A stretch of DNA of 37,050 nt. It comes from Chloroflexota bacterium (GTDB taxonomy: Bacteria; Chloroflexota; Dehalococcoidia; Dehalococcoidales; UBA2162). How positions within the stretch are numbered: the first letter of the stretch is position 1; each line of letters starts with the position of its first letter. The notes beneath the pieces were generated by a model, which was not told the origin of the DNA, ran no database searches, and worked only from the letters and a program-made list of their open reading frames with translations. The stretch covers positions 1 to 37,050 of the forward strand of contig JACPPV010000005.1 in assembly GCA_016190825.1 (NCBI GenBank), read 5' to 3'. The position numbers and the translations under genes were made by a program. Below are positions 6,449 through 14,274 of this stretch, piece by piece.

Positions 6449-8857
6449 TCACCGCTCCACCTTTACCCATAATCTCTCTCCATCCGTTGTAAACATTATA
6501 TCGCCCTGCTCATCCGTGCGGTAGACGTTTGCCTGCCCGATGGCGTTCACCAGCCTTTCCAGTACCTGTGCATTCGGATGCCCGAAGTCATTGCCGGCGC
6601 CGGATGAGATTACCGCTACTTGCGGCCTTGCCACTGCCAGAAACTCAGGGCTCGTCGAAGTGGCCGAGCCGTGATGGCCGGCCTTGAGTACGGTGCTCGG
6701 CAGGATGGCACGCCGGGAGATAAGGTCAAGCTCCGCCTCCCACATCGTGTCAGCCGTCAGCAGGAAACTTACTTCGCCTGCCCTCAAACGGAGAACCACG
6801 CCGTTGTTATCCCCGTCTGAACCGGTCCCTTTTAGTGGGGGACTGGAGGGGTTAAGCACGTCGATGATCATCTCTCCAAAGGTAATCTGTTGCCCCGCTT
6901 TAGCGATTAAAGATTCTATCCTATTTTCTTCGAGCTGGCGGAGCCATTGACGGAAGAGCGTAGAATCATCTTCAAGGTCGGGGTAAAGCACCTGCTTGAC
7001 ACGGTACCTTCGCAAGACCTCCAGCAAGCCGGTTATGTGGTCGGAGTGCGGGTGGGTCACGACCACCAGGTCAATTGTTCTATCCCAGAAAGGCATCTGC
7101 CGGCCGAGTGCCATGGTTATGGTCCGCGCGTCGGGACCGCCGTCAACGAGAATCTGCTGACTGCCTTTGCTAACCAGCATAGCATCACCCTGGCCTACGT
7201 CAAAAAAGGTCACGCGGAGTTTGTCATCCGGCATGGTCGCAGCTACAAGCCAGACCAGAATGGATAACACCAGGAGACTGGGGATTATCCATTTCACCGG
7301 CAATCTGGCTGCCATCTCACCCGATTTTGAAATCCAGCCGGTCAGTTTTGCCCTGTTATTGATGAGCAGGAGGGCCAGGGCAAATGTCCCGTAGTATGCC
7401 CAGACCAGCCGGACGTCAAAAGAGTCCAGCTGAGTAAAAAGCGAAGGGTCGAAAATTTTCACCGCCAGAAGGAGATAAGAAATGAAGACCCAGGCGAACC
7501 AAGCAATAGCCTGGGCGAGCGGCAGAAAAAAGAGCCCGGCTATTCCGGCCAGCGCACCGAGCACAATAATGCCGGGGACGGAGAATATCACCAGGAAAGT
7601 GGCAGCTGGGCCAACCCATGAGATGGTGCCAAAATAGTAGGCGATGAGCGGCCAAACTCCAGCAATGGCTCCAAGGCTCACGCTGAAGCTGTCAACCACG
7701 AAATTGCCCATCGAGGCTGCGGCGTCTTTTTTCTCGAAAGCGGTATCAATCCACCTTTTGCCAAACGACTGCAATCCTGGCGTGATGAAAAACAGGCCAG
7801 CCATCGCCATGAAACTCATCTGGAAAGAGGCGTCCCGGAGCACCTGGGGGTTCACGCCCGCCATGAGGGCGGCGGCAAATACGAGGGCAATGAGGGAACT
7901 CCGCTGCCTGCCCGCCAGGTCAGCGGCGAAGAAAAAGCTGATCATGATGGATGCACGTATTACCGGAGCGTGTAGACCGGTGATTACCGCATACAGCCAC
8001 ACCACGCCCAATGCGAGCCAGATATGTAGGTTATGCCGCTGGCCAAACACTGCCAGCCCCAGGCTGACCAGCATTCCCGCCACGATGCTGAGGTGCAGGC
8101 CGGAAATTGCCAGCAGGTGGGCGGTGCCGGTGTGAGAAAACTGGTCTGTGATGGTGGCGGGGATGCCGCTGCGTATGCCCAGGACAATTCCCTGGGCCAG
8201 CGAAGCTTGCGGCTCAGGCAGGACCCTTACCAGCACCAATGCCATGTTGTGCCTCAGGCGGTAAACCCAGCTTAATGGGGCGAAGCCCCACCCCGGTTTC
8301 AGTGTCTCCATTTTGGGAAAGCTCATAACGGCATAGATTCCCTGGTTGGCGAGGTAGCCGCGGTAGTCAAAACCAGTCCTGAGCGAAGTCGAAGGATCGT
8401 CAAGCTGTGGCGGCGTCTCAAGTTCCCCGTCAGCCAGCACAATATCACCGTAGCGGTAAGCGGGGTATTTGGGAACCAGGAGCAGGGCACTGCCTGAAAC
8501 ATCGCGCCACTCTCCATTCTGCCTGATCTTCATGTCGGAGAGCCGCAGGCGGGTGGTCTTATCCCCGTTCTCAGGGTCGGCGCTAACCAGCCCGGTGACT
8601 TCCGTCACGCCCTTGTCGTTATAGAATTGAATATGATTTTCGTCAAAAACGGGAATGGTGGTCCCAAAATAAGACACCCCGGCGAAAAGAGTGACCAGGC
8701 AAAGACTGGCCAGGACAATTTCTTTGCGGCGCTGGCGAGTTACGAAGAGCAGGGGGAGAGGGACGAGGCCAATTAAAGCCAGGGAGAAGTGCCAGTTGAG
8801 CTTTGCCCCGAGGAGGATTCCGGCTAGCCAGGTAAGGCTCAAGTATAAGATAGGCAT
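6449..8857 (-). CDS. comEC: ComEC/Rec2 DNA-uptake channel
   Basis: The protein has 802 residues and a complete ComEC layout. N-terminal membrane segments and a DUF4131 domain (about 1-200) come first. The multi-helix competence domain follows (about 210-520), with the conserved HLLAISGLHLSIVAGM stretch. A C-terminal MBL domain (about 545-800) carries THPHSDH, GHHGS and related motifs. ComEC forms the inner-membrane channel that brings single-stranded DNA into the cell during transformation; the MBL domain is thought to degrade one strand. It begins 17 bases after comEA. Residues 156-162 (STSLRTG) are encoded by an inserted copy of a dispersed repeat. The start ATG 8857 is followed by a typical MPILYLSLTWLAGI segment. 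Confidence 0.93.
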   Translation of the reverse strand: MPILYLSLTWLAGILLGAKLNWHFSLALIGLVPLPLLFVTRQRRKEIVLASLCLVTLFAGVSYFGTTIPVFDENHIQFYNDKGVTEVTGLVSADPENGDKTTRLRLSDMKIRQNGEWRDVSGSALLLVPKYPAYRYGDIVLADGELETPPQLDDPSTSLRTGFDYRGYLANQGIYAVMSFPKMETLKPGWGFAPLSWVYRLRHNMALVLVRVLPEPQASLAQGIVLGIRSGIPATITDQFSHTGTAHLLAISGLHLSIVAGMLVSLGLAVFGQRHNLHIWLALGVVWLYAVITGLHAPVIRASIMISFFFAADLAGRQRSSLIALVFAAALMAGVNPQVLRDASFQMSFMAMAGLFFITPGLQSFGKRWIDTAFEKKDAAASMGNFVVDSFSVSLGAIAGVWPLIAYYFGTISWVGPAATFLVIFSVPGIIVLGALAGIAGLFFLPLAQAIAWFAWVFISYLLLAVKIFDPSLFTQLDSFDVRLVWAYYGTFALALLLINNRAKLTGWISKSGEMAARLPVKWIIPSLLVLSILVWLVAATMPDDKLRVTFFDVGQGDAMLVSKGSQQILVDGGPDARTITMALGRQMPFWDRTIDLVVVTHPHSDHITGLLEVLRRYRVKQVLYPDLEDDSTLFRQWLRQLEENRIESLIAKAGQQITFGEMIIDVLNPSSPPLKGTGSDGDNNGVVLRLRAGEVSFLLTADTMWEAELDLISRRAILPSTVLKAGHHGSATSTSPEFLAVARPQVAVISSGAGNDFGHPNAQVLERLVNAIGQANVYRTDEQGDIMFTTDGERLWVKVER
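8372..8396 (-). repeat. Dispersed repeat inserted in frame in comEC
   Basis: On the coding strand the segment reads TCCTTCGACTTCGCTCAGGA, matching the CTTCGGCTTCGCTCAGGAC core found between genes at 30651-30673. It adds the peptide STSLRTG between LDDP and FDYRGYLANQG, where the family normally runs directly from the proline-containing turn into the FDYR segment. Confidence 0.7.
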
Positions 8858-8873
8858 TTTGTTATAACGGTTG

Positions 8874-9377
8874 TCAATCGGCCACTGTAATCATGTCTTT
8901 GATACGCTGGTAGATAGCCGCCCCAAATCCGGGTACCTTGATGAGGTCGGCCGCGCTGCGGAACGGTCCGTGTTCCTCGCGGTAGCTGACTATGCGCTGA
9001 GCGAGGACATCGCCCACGCCCGGGAGTGCTTTGAGCAGCCAGGCATCGGCGCTGTTGATGCTTATCTTCTGGGGTCCGTTTTCACCGGCTGGTGGAATGT
9101 ACAGTTTAAGCCCGCTCAGGTTGGCGCTGGCGGTGACGCCGCCGCCCGCCTGGAGCAGCGTTTCCACGGTATCACCGGCGGCCAGCGGATACACGCCGGG
9201 ATTGGCAACCGCGCCGTCAATGTGAATCCATTCAAGGTTTGCCGCGGGCATGGTGGAGATATCAATGGGGTAGCCGGGACTTGACCTGAGCCAGATAGTC
9301 ACACTGCCGGCGGCAATGCTGACGACCAGGATAAGAATGACGAGCGCGTAGTAAAGGCCTGGCCGTCCCGTTATCAT
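8874..9377 (-). CDS. comEA: ComEA-like DNA receptor (SLBB plus helix-hairpin-helix)
   Basis: This 167-residue protein has an N-terminal membrane anchor (about 8-30, LYYALVILILVVSIAAG). An SLBB-like domain follows (about 50-110, HIDGAVANPGVYPLAAGDTV). A C-terminal double helix-hairpin-helix (about 113-165) contains ISINSADAWLLKALPGVGDV and KVPGFGAAIYQRIKDMI. ComEA binds incoming double-stranded DNA outside the membrane and hands it to ComEC. The gene directly precedes comEC on the same strand and matches the family in length and domain order. Together they suggest natural competence, although no pilus genes are in the window. Confidence 0.93.
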   Translation of the reverse strand: MITGRPGLYYALVILILVVSIAAGSVTIWLRSSPGYPIDISTMPAANLEWIHIDGAVANPGVYPLAAGDTVETLLQAGGGVTASANLSGLKLYIPPAGENGPQKISINSADAWLLKALPGVGDVLAQRIVSYREEHGPFRSAADLIKVPGFGAAIYQRIKDMITVAD

Positions 9378-9480
9378 AGCCCAATTCTACGCTCTGGCGG
9401 GGCCTATATCAAGAAAGCTTGGAACACCAGTGATTTTCGTTGACACGATGCACCAAGAACTCCCATCGGAACCACGTGTA

Positions 9481-9543
9481 TCGTTCCAGCGAAAGCCGGA
9501 ATCTAGGTGGCTTAGGAGTAGATTCCCGCTGTACGGGAATGAC
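9481..9543. repeat. Palindromic dispersed repeat, family A
   Basis: The copy begins CGTTCCAGCGAAAGCCGGAA and ends GATTCCCGCTGTACGGGAAT followed by GAC. It shares the GGAATC-TAGGTGG and AGTAGATTCCCGC modules with copies at 11285 and 14101. It lies in the gap between comEA and the trkA gene and can fold into hairpins. Confidence 0.8.
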
Positions 9544-9567
9544 GCCCTATTTCTTTGACACAAGCTA

Positions 9568-10230
9568 CTAGCTGCCCCTGAGGGCGATTCTGATTGCCTC
9601 TTCCGATTCTGGCCGCGTCACCGCGATTACCTCATCCCCGGGCTGAAAGATGGTATTCCCGTCGGGAACAAAGGGCTGGACGCCGCGGCGAAGAACGAGT
9701 GAGAGAACACTGTCAGGCGGAAGGGATAGCATGCCCAACGTTTTTCCGGCGGCGCTTGATGTGGGGGGAATTTTTACCTCGATGATCTCCAGCCCCCGGC
9801 TGGCAAGCGTCAGAAGGTGCGTCAGCGGATGGGTCGGTACTTCTATTTCAATGTTTTCCAGTATGATGTTGGTCGCCGAGACGGTAACATCCACGCCGAG
9901 TTTTCTGAAAAGCGCTTCATTCCTTGGATTGCTGATACGCGAAATGGTGCGGGATACCTTAAACTGGTGTTTGGCAAGCTGGCAGGCAATAAGATTGTCG
10001 GCGTCATCGCCGGTCACGGCGATAAGCATGTCCGCCCGCTCTGTGCCGGCCTCGATTAAAGTAGCAACTTCACAGCCATCGCCGCGGAGGCAAACACTGC
10101 CAAGCTCATCGGCAATACCCTGACAGACACGCGCATCCTTCTCCAGGATGAGCACTTCGTGCCCCTCCGCCAGCAGCGCCCGGGAAAGATAGTAACCCAC
10201 CCTGCCGCCGCCAATAACGATTATGTACAC
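9568..10230 (-). CDS. TrkA/KtrA-type potassium-uptake regulator with RCK_N and RCK_C domains
   Basis: This 220-residue protein has an NAD-binding Rossmann domain (YIIVIGGGRVGYYLSRAL, acidic residue at the end of strand two in LILEKD; about 1-120). A TrkA-C domain follows (about 135-218, IEVKIPPTSSAAGKTLGML and PDGNTIFQPGDEVIAVTRP). Such cytoplasmic subunits gate Trk/Ktr potassium channels in response to nucleotides. It is four bases downstream of a second, shorter TrkA protein and belongs to a usp-trkA-trkA operon. No TrkH/KtrB membrane subunit lies in the window. Confidence 0.9.
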   Translation of the reverse strand: MYIIVIGGGRVGYYLSRALLAEGHEVLILEKDARVCQGIADELGSVCLRGDGCEVATLIEAGTERADMLIAVTGDDADNLIACQLAKHQFKVSRTISRISNPRNEALFRKLGVDVTVSATNIILENIEIEVPTHPLTHLLTLASRGLEIIEVKIPPTSSAAGKTLGMLSLPPDSVLSLVLRRGVQPFVPDGNTIFQPGDEVIAVTRPESEEAIRIALRGS

Positions 10231-10234
10231 TCGC

Positions 10235-10633
10235 TCAGCCCTCTATCTTCGTCTTCAACAGTTCGGCCACTACCGTGGTCGAGCTCACGGATTCAATTCC
10301 AAGGGTGGCGTAGAGTTCCTGTCGTAGCGGGTCGTAAATGCGGCAAATCACCTTTTTCACGTTGAAATTGTGCCTGGCGATCTGGCAAGCCATGAGATTG
10401 CGGTTGTCCCCTTGTGTTACCGCCACGAAGACATCTGCCTCCTCAATCCCCGCCCTTTTCAGGTGCTCTTCATCAAGCCCGTTGCCAATAAGCGCCGTTC
10501 CCCGATAACCGCTCGGCAGCCGCCGGAAACTGTAGGAATCAAGATCCAAGACCGTCACCCGATGGCCGTTAGCATCGAGCATTCCAGCCAGCTGGGCGCC
10601 AACCCGCCCGCAACCCATGATGACTACGTTCAT
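10235..10633 (-). CDS. TrkA-N (RCK_N) domain protein
   Basis: This 132-residue protein consists of one NAD-binding domain: MNVVIMGCGRVGAQLAGML with GxGxxG, VTVLDLD, and GNGLDEEHLKRAGIEEADVF. It lacks a TrkA-C domain. With the following full-length TrkA it resembles a split version of the tandem Rossmann units seen in longer TrkA proteins, so the two products may assemble together (inference). It lies two bases after the Usp gene and four bases before the longer trkA, so the three are almost certainly one transcript. Confidence 0.9.
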   Translation of the reverse strand: MNVVIMGCGRVGAQLAGMLDANGHRVTVLDLDSYSFRRLPSGYRGTALIGNGLDEEHLKRAGIEEADVFVAVTQGDNRNLMACQIARHNFNVKKVICRIYDPLRQELYATLGIESVSSTTVVAELLKTKIEG

Positions 10634-10635
10634 GG

Positions 10636-11073
10636 CTATTTGCCTGCCTGCTCCATGTATTGTTGATTCAGAATAACACGGCAGGGGGCATTTGCCAACA
10701 CATACGGCACGACATTCCCAAGGCTGAACTGCCCGAAGGTTCGCTTGGGCTTAATGCCCATAAGGATCAGGCCAAAATCGTGTTCGGCCGCTTCGTCAAC
10801 GATAGCCGGCCCCACATCACGCGCCTGCAGCAGGTCAGTCTCTATTTCATAGTCCTCGTCGTCCGCGATACCCTGCGCATGGGCCAGTATTTCTTCCGCC
10901 CGGCTGACTTCCGATTCTATCTCAGCATCCAGCGGCAGTGAGCGTCTCAGCATAATCACGTAAACTGCCCGGATTTTGCCCTTGGTTTTCCGCGCCAGCC
11001 GGCAGGCGAGTCTGATGGCTTCATCATCGGCGTCGGAGCCGGCTACCGGCACCATTATCTTGTTGAAATCCAT
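10636..11073 (-). CDS. Universal stress protein (UspA family)
   Basis: This 145-residue protein has the Usp alpha/beta fold: KIMVPVAGSDADDEAIRLAC at the start, a central domain and the late segment ILMGIKPKRTFGQFSLGNVV with NAPCRVIL. The usual ATP-binding G-x2-G-x9-G-S/T motif is altered here (MGIKPKRTFGQFSLG), so nucleotide binding is uncertain. It leads the usp-trkA-trkA operon, which suggests a role in ion-stress signalling with the potassium regulators. The upstream tRNA-Lys on the same strand lies only 13 bases away, so processing of a joint transcript is possible. Confidence 0.88.
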   Translation of the reverse strand: MDFNKIMVPVAGSDADDEAIRLACRLARKTKGKIRAVYVIMLRRSLPLDAEIESEVSRAEEILAHAQGIADDEDYEIETDLLQARDVGPAIVDEAAEHDFGLILMGIKPKRTFGQFSLGNVVPYVLANAPCRVILNQQYMEQAGK

Positions 11074-11086
11074 CTTTCTTCATTCC

Positions 11087-11162
11087 TGGTGAGCCGCCGA
11101 GGAATCGAACCTCGAACCTAGTGATTAAGAGTCACTTGCTCTGCCAATTGAGCTAGCGGCCC
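11087..11162 (-). tRNA. tRNA-Lys (anticodon CUU), CCA encoded
   Basis: The reverse strand gives a 76-base cloverleaf. The acceptor arm GGGCCGC pairs with GCGGCTC (one G-U), the D arm is GCTC...GAGC, and the anticodon arm AGTGA-CTCTTAA-TCACT has CTT at positions 34-36. The T arm is CGAGG-TTCGATT-CCTCG, with discriminator A and a genomic CCA (complement of 11087-11089). All stems pair. Confidence 0.95.
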
Positions 11163-11284
11163 GCAAACGAAGGAAGTTTAACAGAACATGATTGCCGATG
11201 CAACCTCTCGTTACGTATGATTTGCCATTAACCCATCATTGTGAGTTCTTCTCTGAGAGGACACGGCAATCTCAACTAAAGGCA

Positions 11285-11373
11285 GTCATTCCCGCCCCGT
11301 GTCTGAGCACGGGGTAAACTCCGGTGGGAATCCAGGTGGGGCGGGAGTAGATTCCCGCCGGCGCGGGAATGAC
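11285..11373. repeat. Palindromic dispersed repeat, family A (long copy)
   Basis: The copy starts GTCATTCCCGCC and ends GGCGCGGGAATGAC, so its ends are inverted repeats. Internally it has CACGGGGTAAACTCCGG (about 11308-11324) and GGAATCCAGGTGGG. The internal module occurs in the reverse orientation in the copy at 14101. It lies between tRNA-Lys and the thymidylate synthase-like gene. Confidence 0.85.
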
Positions 11374-11442
11374 ATTATCAGATAAACAGCTCATTGCTAC
11401 GTTCCTGCAATGACAGGATAAGGCTCTCCTTTGTAATTCTCC

Positions 11443-12090
11443 CTACTCCATCCGGGCGGCGGTGCGTGCCAGACCCCAGCAGTACTCATAAAGATGCAGT
11501 CCTTTGCTCGTGGCGATAATCTCTCCATCCTCAACGCCAATCTCGCTCGCCATGTACTCCTTCAATAGTTGGATAGCAGCCAGGTTTGAGGGGAAACCGG
11601 CCCACAAATCCCAGGACCGGAAATAGACGGCGAAGTTGAGCCTGTTATCACTGATTCGCGTGTCGATCATTCTCAGGCAGGGAGGGTCGGAAAGAAAAAT
11701 CGATTGTGCATCGCCCACCGCCATAAATGCCTGGTTAGTATTATGCCCATCCTCTTTATACATCCTGATGACTTCAGCAATCTGTTTCTCCAGGTACTGC
11801 CCGTAGGTATATTGTTCTGCCTGCGCCCGGTGGGCGGTCATGAGATACGGCAGGTAGCTTTCGATATATTCCATCGTGCTGGGAGGAGGTAGCCCCTGGG
11901 GCACATCCGGTATCAGCGGGCGGCTTCCCGGGTATTTGATATGGAGCACGAGGTAATCCAGTTCCTTCCGGCGCTGGCCAGCGTAACTGCCCCGGTCTAT
12001 CTTATACTCCCTGCCTTCGGTGAGGGTACGGTTTAAACAAAGAAACCATGCCTCGGAAAGGTCCCGCGCTTCAATGGCCGAGATTCTCAT
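11443..12090 (-). CDS. Thymidylate synthase-like protein (methanogen-type ThyA family)
   Basis: From ATG 12090 the protein has 215 residues. An ATG at 12105 is an alternative, but it lies deeper in the previous gene. The C-terminal half reads DPPCLRMIDTRISDNRLNFA, then VYFRSWDLWAGFPSNLAAIQ and LLKEYMA, ending HLYEYCW. This parallels ThyA's PPCH...L...QRS-D...G-P-FN...LL..MIA...HIY, including the nucleophilic Cys, the phosphate-binding Arg-Ser and the Asn and His-x-Tyr that bind dUMP. The short length and divergence fit the archaeal/methanogen-type subfamily, which may use non-folate cofactors. The substrate (dUMP or dCMP) is inferred. It overlaps the DUF5320-like gene by 20 bases. Confidence 0.75.
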   Translation of the reverse strand: MRISAIEARDLSEAWFLCLNRTLTEGREYKIDRGSYAGQRRKELDYLVLHIKYPGSRPLIPDVPQGLPPPSTMEYIESYLPYLMTAHRAQAEQYTYGQYLEKQIAEVIRMYKEDGHNTNQAFMAVGDAQSIFLSDPPCLRMIDTRISDNRLNFAVYFRSWDLWAGFPSNLAAIQLLKEYMASEIGVEDGEIIATSKGLHLYEYCWGLARTAARME

Positions 12091-12313
12091 CTTCTTCCCC
12101 CACATCCCGCGGTTGCTTCGGTTCCGCTTTGAGCTCCGCCAGTTCCTGGTTTACTTCCTTGATTTCCGCCTCCAGCTCCGCCTTATACTCCTCAAGCATC
12201 TTCACGTATTCGCTCCTCCGCGGGAAATAGCCCCGGCGGAACCAGAATCCGAACGGGGAGAAGCCAAGGTTAAACCCTAAACCGCGCCACTTCCGGTGCA
12301 TTCCGTAAGACAT
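12071..12313 (-). CDS. DUF5320-like small coiled-coil protein
   Basis: This 80-residue protein has an aromatic, glycine-rich N-terminus (GLGFNLGFSPFGFWFRRGYF) followed by a charged coiled coil (YVKMLEEYKAELEAEIKEVN and on to ELAELKAEPK). This two-part plan matches small proteins annotated as DUF5320, common in anaerobes, with no known function. The start ATG 12313 follows GGAGGC (complement of 12320-12325). It overlaps the thymidylate synthase-like gene and follows the 234-residue unknown gene by 18 bases, so the three are likely co-transcribed. Confidence 0.65.
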   Translation of the reverse strand: MSYGMHRKWRGLGFNLGFSPFGFWFRRGYFPRRSEYVKMLEEYKAELEAEIKEVNQELAELKAEPKQPRDVGEEDENLGH

Positions 12314-12331
12314 TCTTGCCTCCTTACCTGG

Positions 12332-13036
12332 CTATCCGCCTTCATCGAACAGACCATAAAACCGGTCTTCGTACTCTTCAAAAAGGCCCCAACGGTCCAG
12401 TTCTCCTTTTAACGTGTTTAGCCCCGCCTCGCCCCGATTGACCAGGAGAAAAAGCTCTTCAACGTGCCGCCGGGCGGCATCAGGAATACCATTTGCGTCC
12501 GTGCCAAGAAGACCGTGCCGTCCCAGCTCGCGGAAGTTTTCCGGTGCTGAGTTGCGGGTGACTTCAAAGATGAATTTCAAAAGCGATACATCCCAAAGCT
12601 CATCAGTGCCCCTGACGATAGCGGCAAGGGGGTCACCGCGCTTGTCTATACGCTCATTGAGCTTGTCAACGACTGCAGGCAGATGCTCGGAGACTATGTT
12701 CATCTCTCCGGGTTCGTTCCGGTAGGCATAAAGCAATCCGGCAGTATTGCCTCCGTATTCGTGAAGCAACGCATCGAAATATCTTTTCGCCTCTGTGCCG
12801 AAACCTTCCAGCCTCATTAGATAGTACGGCGTGACGATTTTGGGCCTTTCGGCAATGACCCTTCCCTCCCTGACGATTGTCTCCGCGCAGTTTCCGGTGA
12901 ATTCGGCATAAACCGGCTCGGTCACCAGGTAATAGTAAAGGCTGGTCGAGCCAAAGGTGTACAGGCTCTGCTTTGGCAGCCGCAGTACCCGCGTCCGGCT
13001 GACCGCATCTCTTATTCTTTCGTCATCAATAAGCAT
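12332..13036 (-). CDS. Conserved protein of unknown function (234 residues)
   Basis: I do not recognise a named family. The protein is soluble, with an N-terminal beta-rich part (VLRLPKQSLYTFGSTSLYYY, then LVTEPVYAEF and TIVREGRVIAERPKIVTPYY) and a helical C-terminal half (HLPAVVDKLNERI, ...GDPLAAIVRG, FRELGRHGLLGTDANGIPD). ATG 13036 has GAAAAA-rich sequence upstream and no clear ribosome site. It precedes the DUF5320-like gene on the same strand. Length, codon use and lack of internal stops support a real gene. Confidence 0.7.
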   Translation of the reverse strand: MLIDDERIRDAVSRTRVLRLPKQSLYTFGSTSLYYYLVTEPVYAEFTGNCAETIVREGRVIAERPKIVTPYYLMRLEGFGTEAKRYFDALLHEYGGNTAGLLYAYRNEPGEMNIVSEHLPAVVDKLNERIDKRGDPLAAIVRGTDELWDVSLLKFIFEVTRNSAPENFRELGRHGLLGTDANGIPDAARRHVEELFLLVNRGEAGLNTLKGELDRWGLFEEYEDRFYGLFDEGG

Positions 13037-13268
13037 TTCTTTTTTGTTCGGATGGATGGGAAAAGCAAGATAAGACCCTTTTCACCCTCGATACATTGAC
13101 CGGCAGGCACAGTCTCTTTTCGCTGTTTTTGCAGTACATCTCCTCACGCAATGGGTCGAGCGATACGTCAACTTTATTCCCGTCAATGATGGTGTACATA
13201 TGAAACTTCACCGTCCGAAAATTGTGCCACTTCCGGATGGGGCACGACCGATATACACGCGACCACAT
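13026..13268 (-). CDS. Possible small or frame-shifted gene, unknown
   Basis: An 80-codon frame overlaps the start of the 234-residue gene by 11 bases. The inner part, from an internal ATG, reads MYTIIDGNKVDVSLDPLREE, MYCKNSEKRLCLPVN, and could be a small protein. A different frame starting at ATG 13311 (MKIKAKAEEIGSTADVVAC...) runs over the same DNA and stops at VHHH. The two may be halves of one gene separated by a frameshift, or two tiny overlapping genes. Neither has a strong ribosome site. Confidence 0.3.
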   Translation of the reverse strand: MWSRVYRSCPIRKWHNFRTVKFHMYTIIDGNKVDVSLDPLREEMYCKNSEKRLCLPVNVSRVKRVLSCFSHPSEQKRNAY

Positions 13269-13392
13269 CAGCCGTGCTCCCGATCTCTTCTGCTTTTGCC
13301 TTTATCTTCATGTGCATGTAGTTGTTACTGAGCAGGGAACAGGGCTCTCAGTACACTTTATCGATGAAGTATGACAGTTCTTCGGTCATTGC

Positions 13393-13986
13393 CTAAGGTA
13401 GTTCGGACAGCTCCTGTTTGTATTCTTTCAGGACGGTAAGGTACTGGGTATCCAGCTGCGTCTGCACCCGTCTCCATTCCTGCTGGAACTGGGGCTGCCT
13501 TTCGACATCGATCCTGGCGTTTGATGGCAAGCCCGTCTGCTGCTGAATGGCCTGTTGCATCCTGGCTTCGATGTCGCTCTTGAGAGCCTCGTAGGCCTGT
13601 TTTCGCTGCTGTTCGCCCAGCGTTGTATAGTGGTCGAATAGGCGCCGGACCTGGCTGAAAACGTTCTCAGCGTGAGCCCGGTCGCTTTTCACAAGCTTTA
13701 AGCCGTCCATCGCTTTCTTGTTGATTTTCTTAATGGCTTCGTTTTTGGGCAGGGCGATGTTCCTGATCAGGACCTCTGCCGCACCGGAGACGACGTATTT
13801 TCTCGCCGGCTCGGGGTATTTGCTCAGTTCGGCAGCCAGATTATAGTCGTCTTTAAGGTAGCTGGCAGCCATCTCCTCACCCTTCGGTGCGTATTTCCAT
13901 TTCAGGCGCTCTTCTTCGGTGGCTTCACCGAGCTTCTGCACCTTTTCCATGGCGATTTCAAAGGCGCTTTTCATCTCATCAACCAT
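13393..13986 (-). CDS. Conserved helical protein of unknown function (197 residues)
   Basis: This highly charged, almost entirely helical protein begins MVDEMKSAFEIAMEKVQKLG and includes EEERLKWKYAPKGEEMAASY, and a Gln-rich middle (EARMQQAIQQQTGLP). No membrane segment, Cys pairs or catalytic motif is visible. The N-terminal motif MKSAFEIAMEKVQKLG..EE resembles a group of uncharacterised proteins in anaerobes that I cannot name with confidence. GGAGGC (complement of 13990-13995) lies just before ATG 13986. It is divergent from argS, with a palindromic repeat between them. Confidence 0.7.
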   Translation of the reverse strand: MVDEMKSAFEIAMEKVQKLGEATEEERLKWKYAPKGEEMAASYLKDDYNLAAELSKYPEPARKYVVSGAAEVLIRNIALPKNEAIKKINKKAMDGLKLVKSDRAHAENVFSQVRRLFDHYTTLGEQQRKQAYEALKSDIEARMQQAIQQQTGLPSNARIDVERQPQFQQEWRRVQTQLDTQYLTVLKEYKQELSELP

Positions 13987-14100
13987 GAGGCGGCCTCCCT
14001 CATCTGTTCTTTTCTCCGGATGTCAGAATAATTATAACAATATACAATCCAACATTAAAATATGCCAGTCCCTCAGCGTGGGCAATGTTCCTCCAAGGCT

Positions 14101-14209
14101 GTCATCCGGGAAGTTTGTCCCATGCACAGACACGGGAGCCGGAATCCAGGCAGGGTGGGAGTAGTCTCCCGCCGGAGTTTACCCCGTACCGCGATACGGC
14201 GGGAATGAC
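14101..14209. repeat. Palindromic dispersed repeat, family A (long copy, inverted core)
   Basis: The copy starts GTCATCCGGG and ends ACGGCGGGAATGAC. It contains CCGGAGTTTACCCCGT (about 14173-14188), which is the reverse complement of the core at 11308-11324. It shares GGAATCCAGGC and GGGTGGGAGTAG with the other long copy. It lies between divergent genes upstream of the argS promoter. Confidence 0.85.
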
Positions 14210-14251
14210 AATATCAACAATCTCATGAATCTTATCTTACCTTCTGCGTTG

Positions 14252-14260
14252 TGTTATAAT
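14252..14260 (+). promoter_or_regulatory. argS promoter, extended -10
   Basis: TGTTATAAT is a consensus extended -10 (TGnTATAAT). A weak -35 (TTATCT, 14232-14237) lies 17 bases upstream. The predicted transcript starts around 14267, only some eight bases before ATG 14275. Confidence 0.7.
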
Positions 14261-14274
14261 TTTTGGGTATCACA

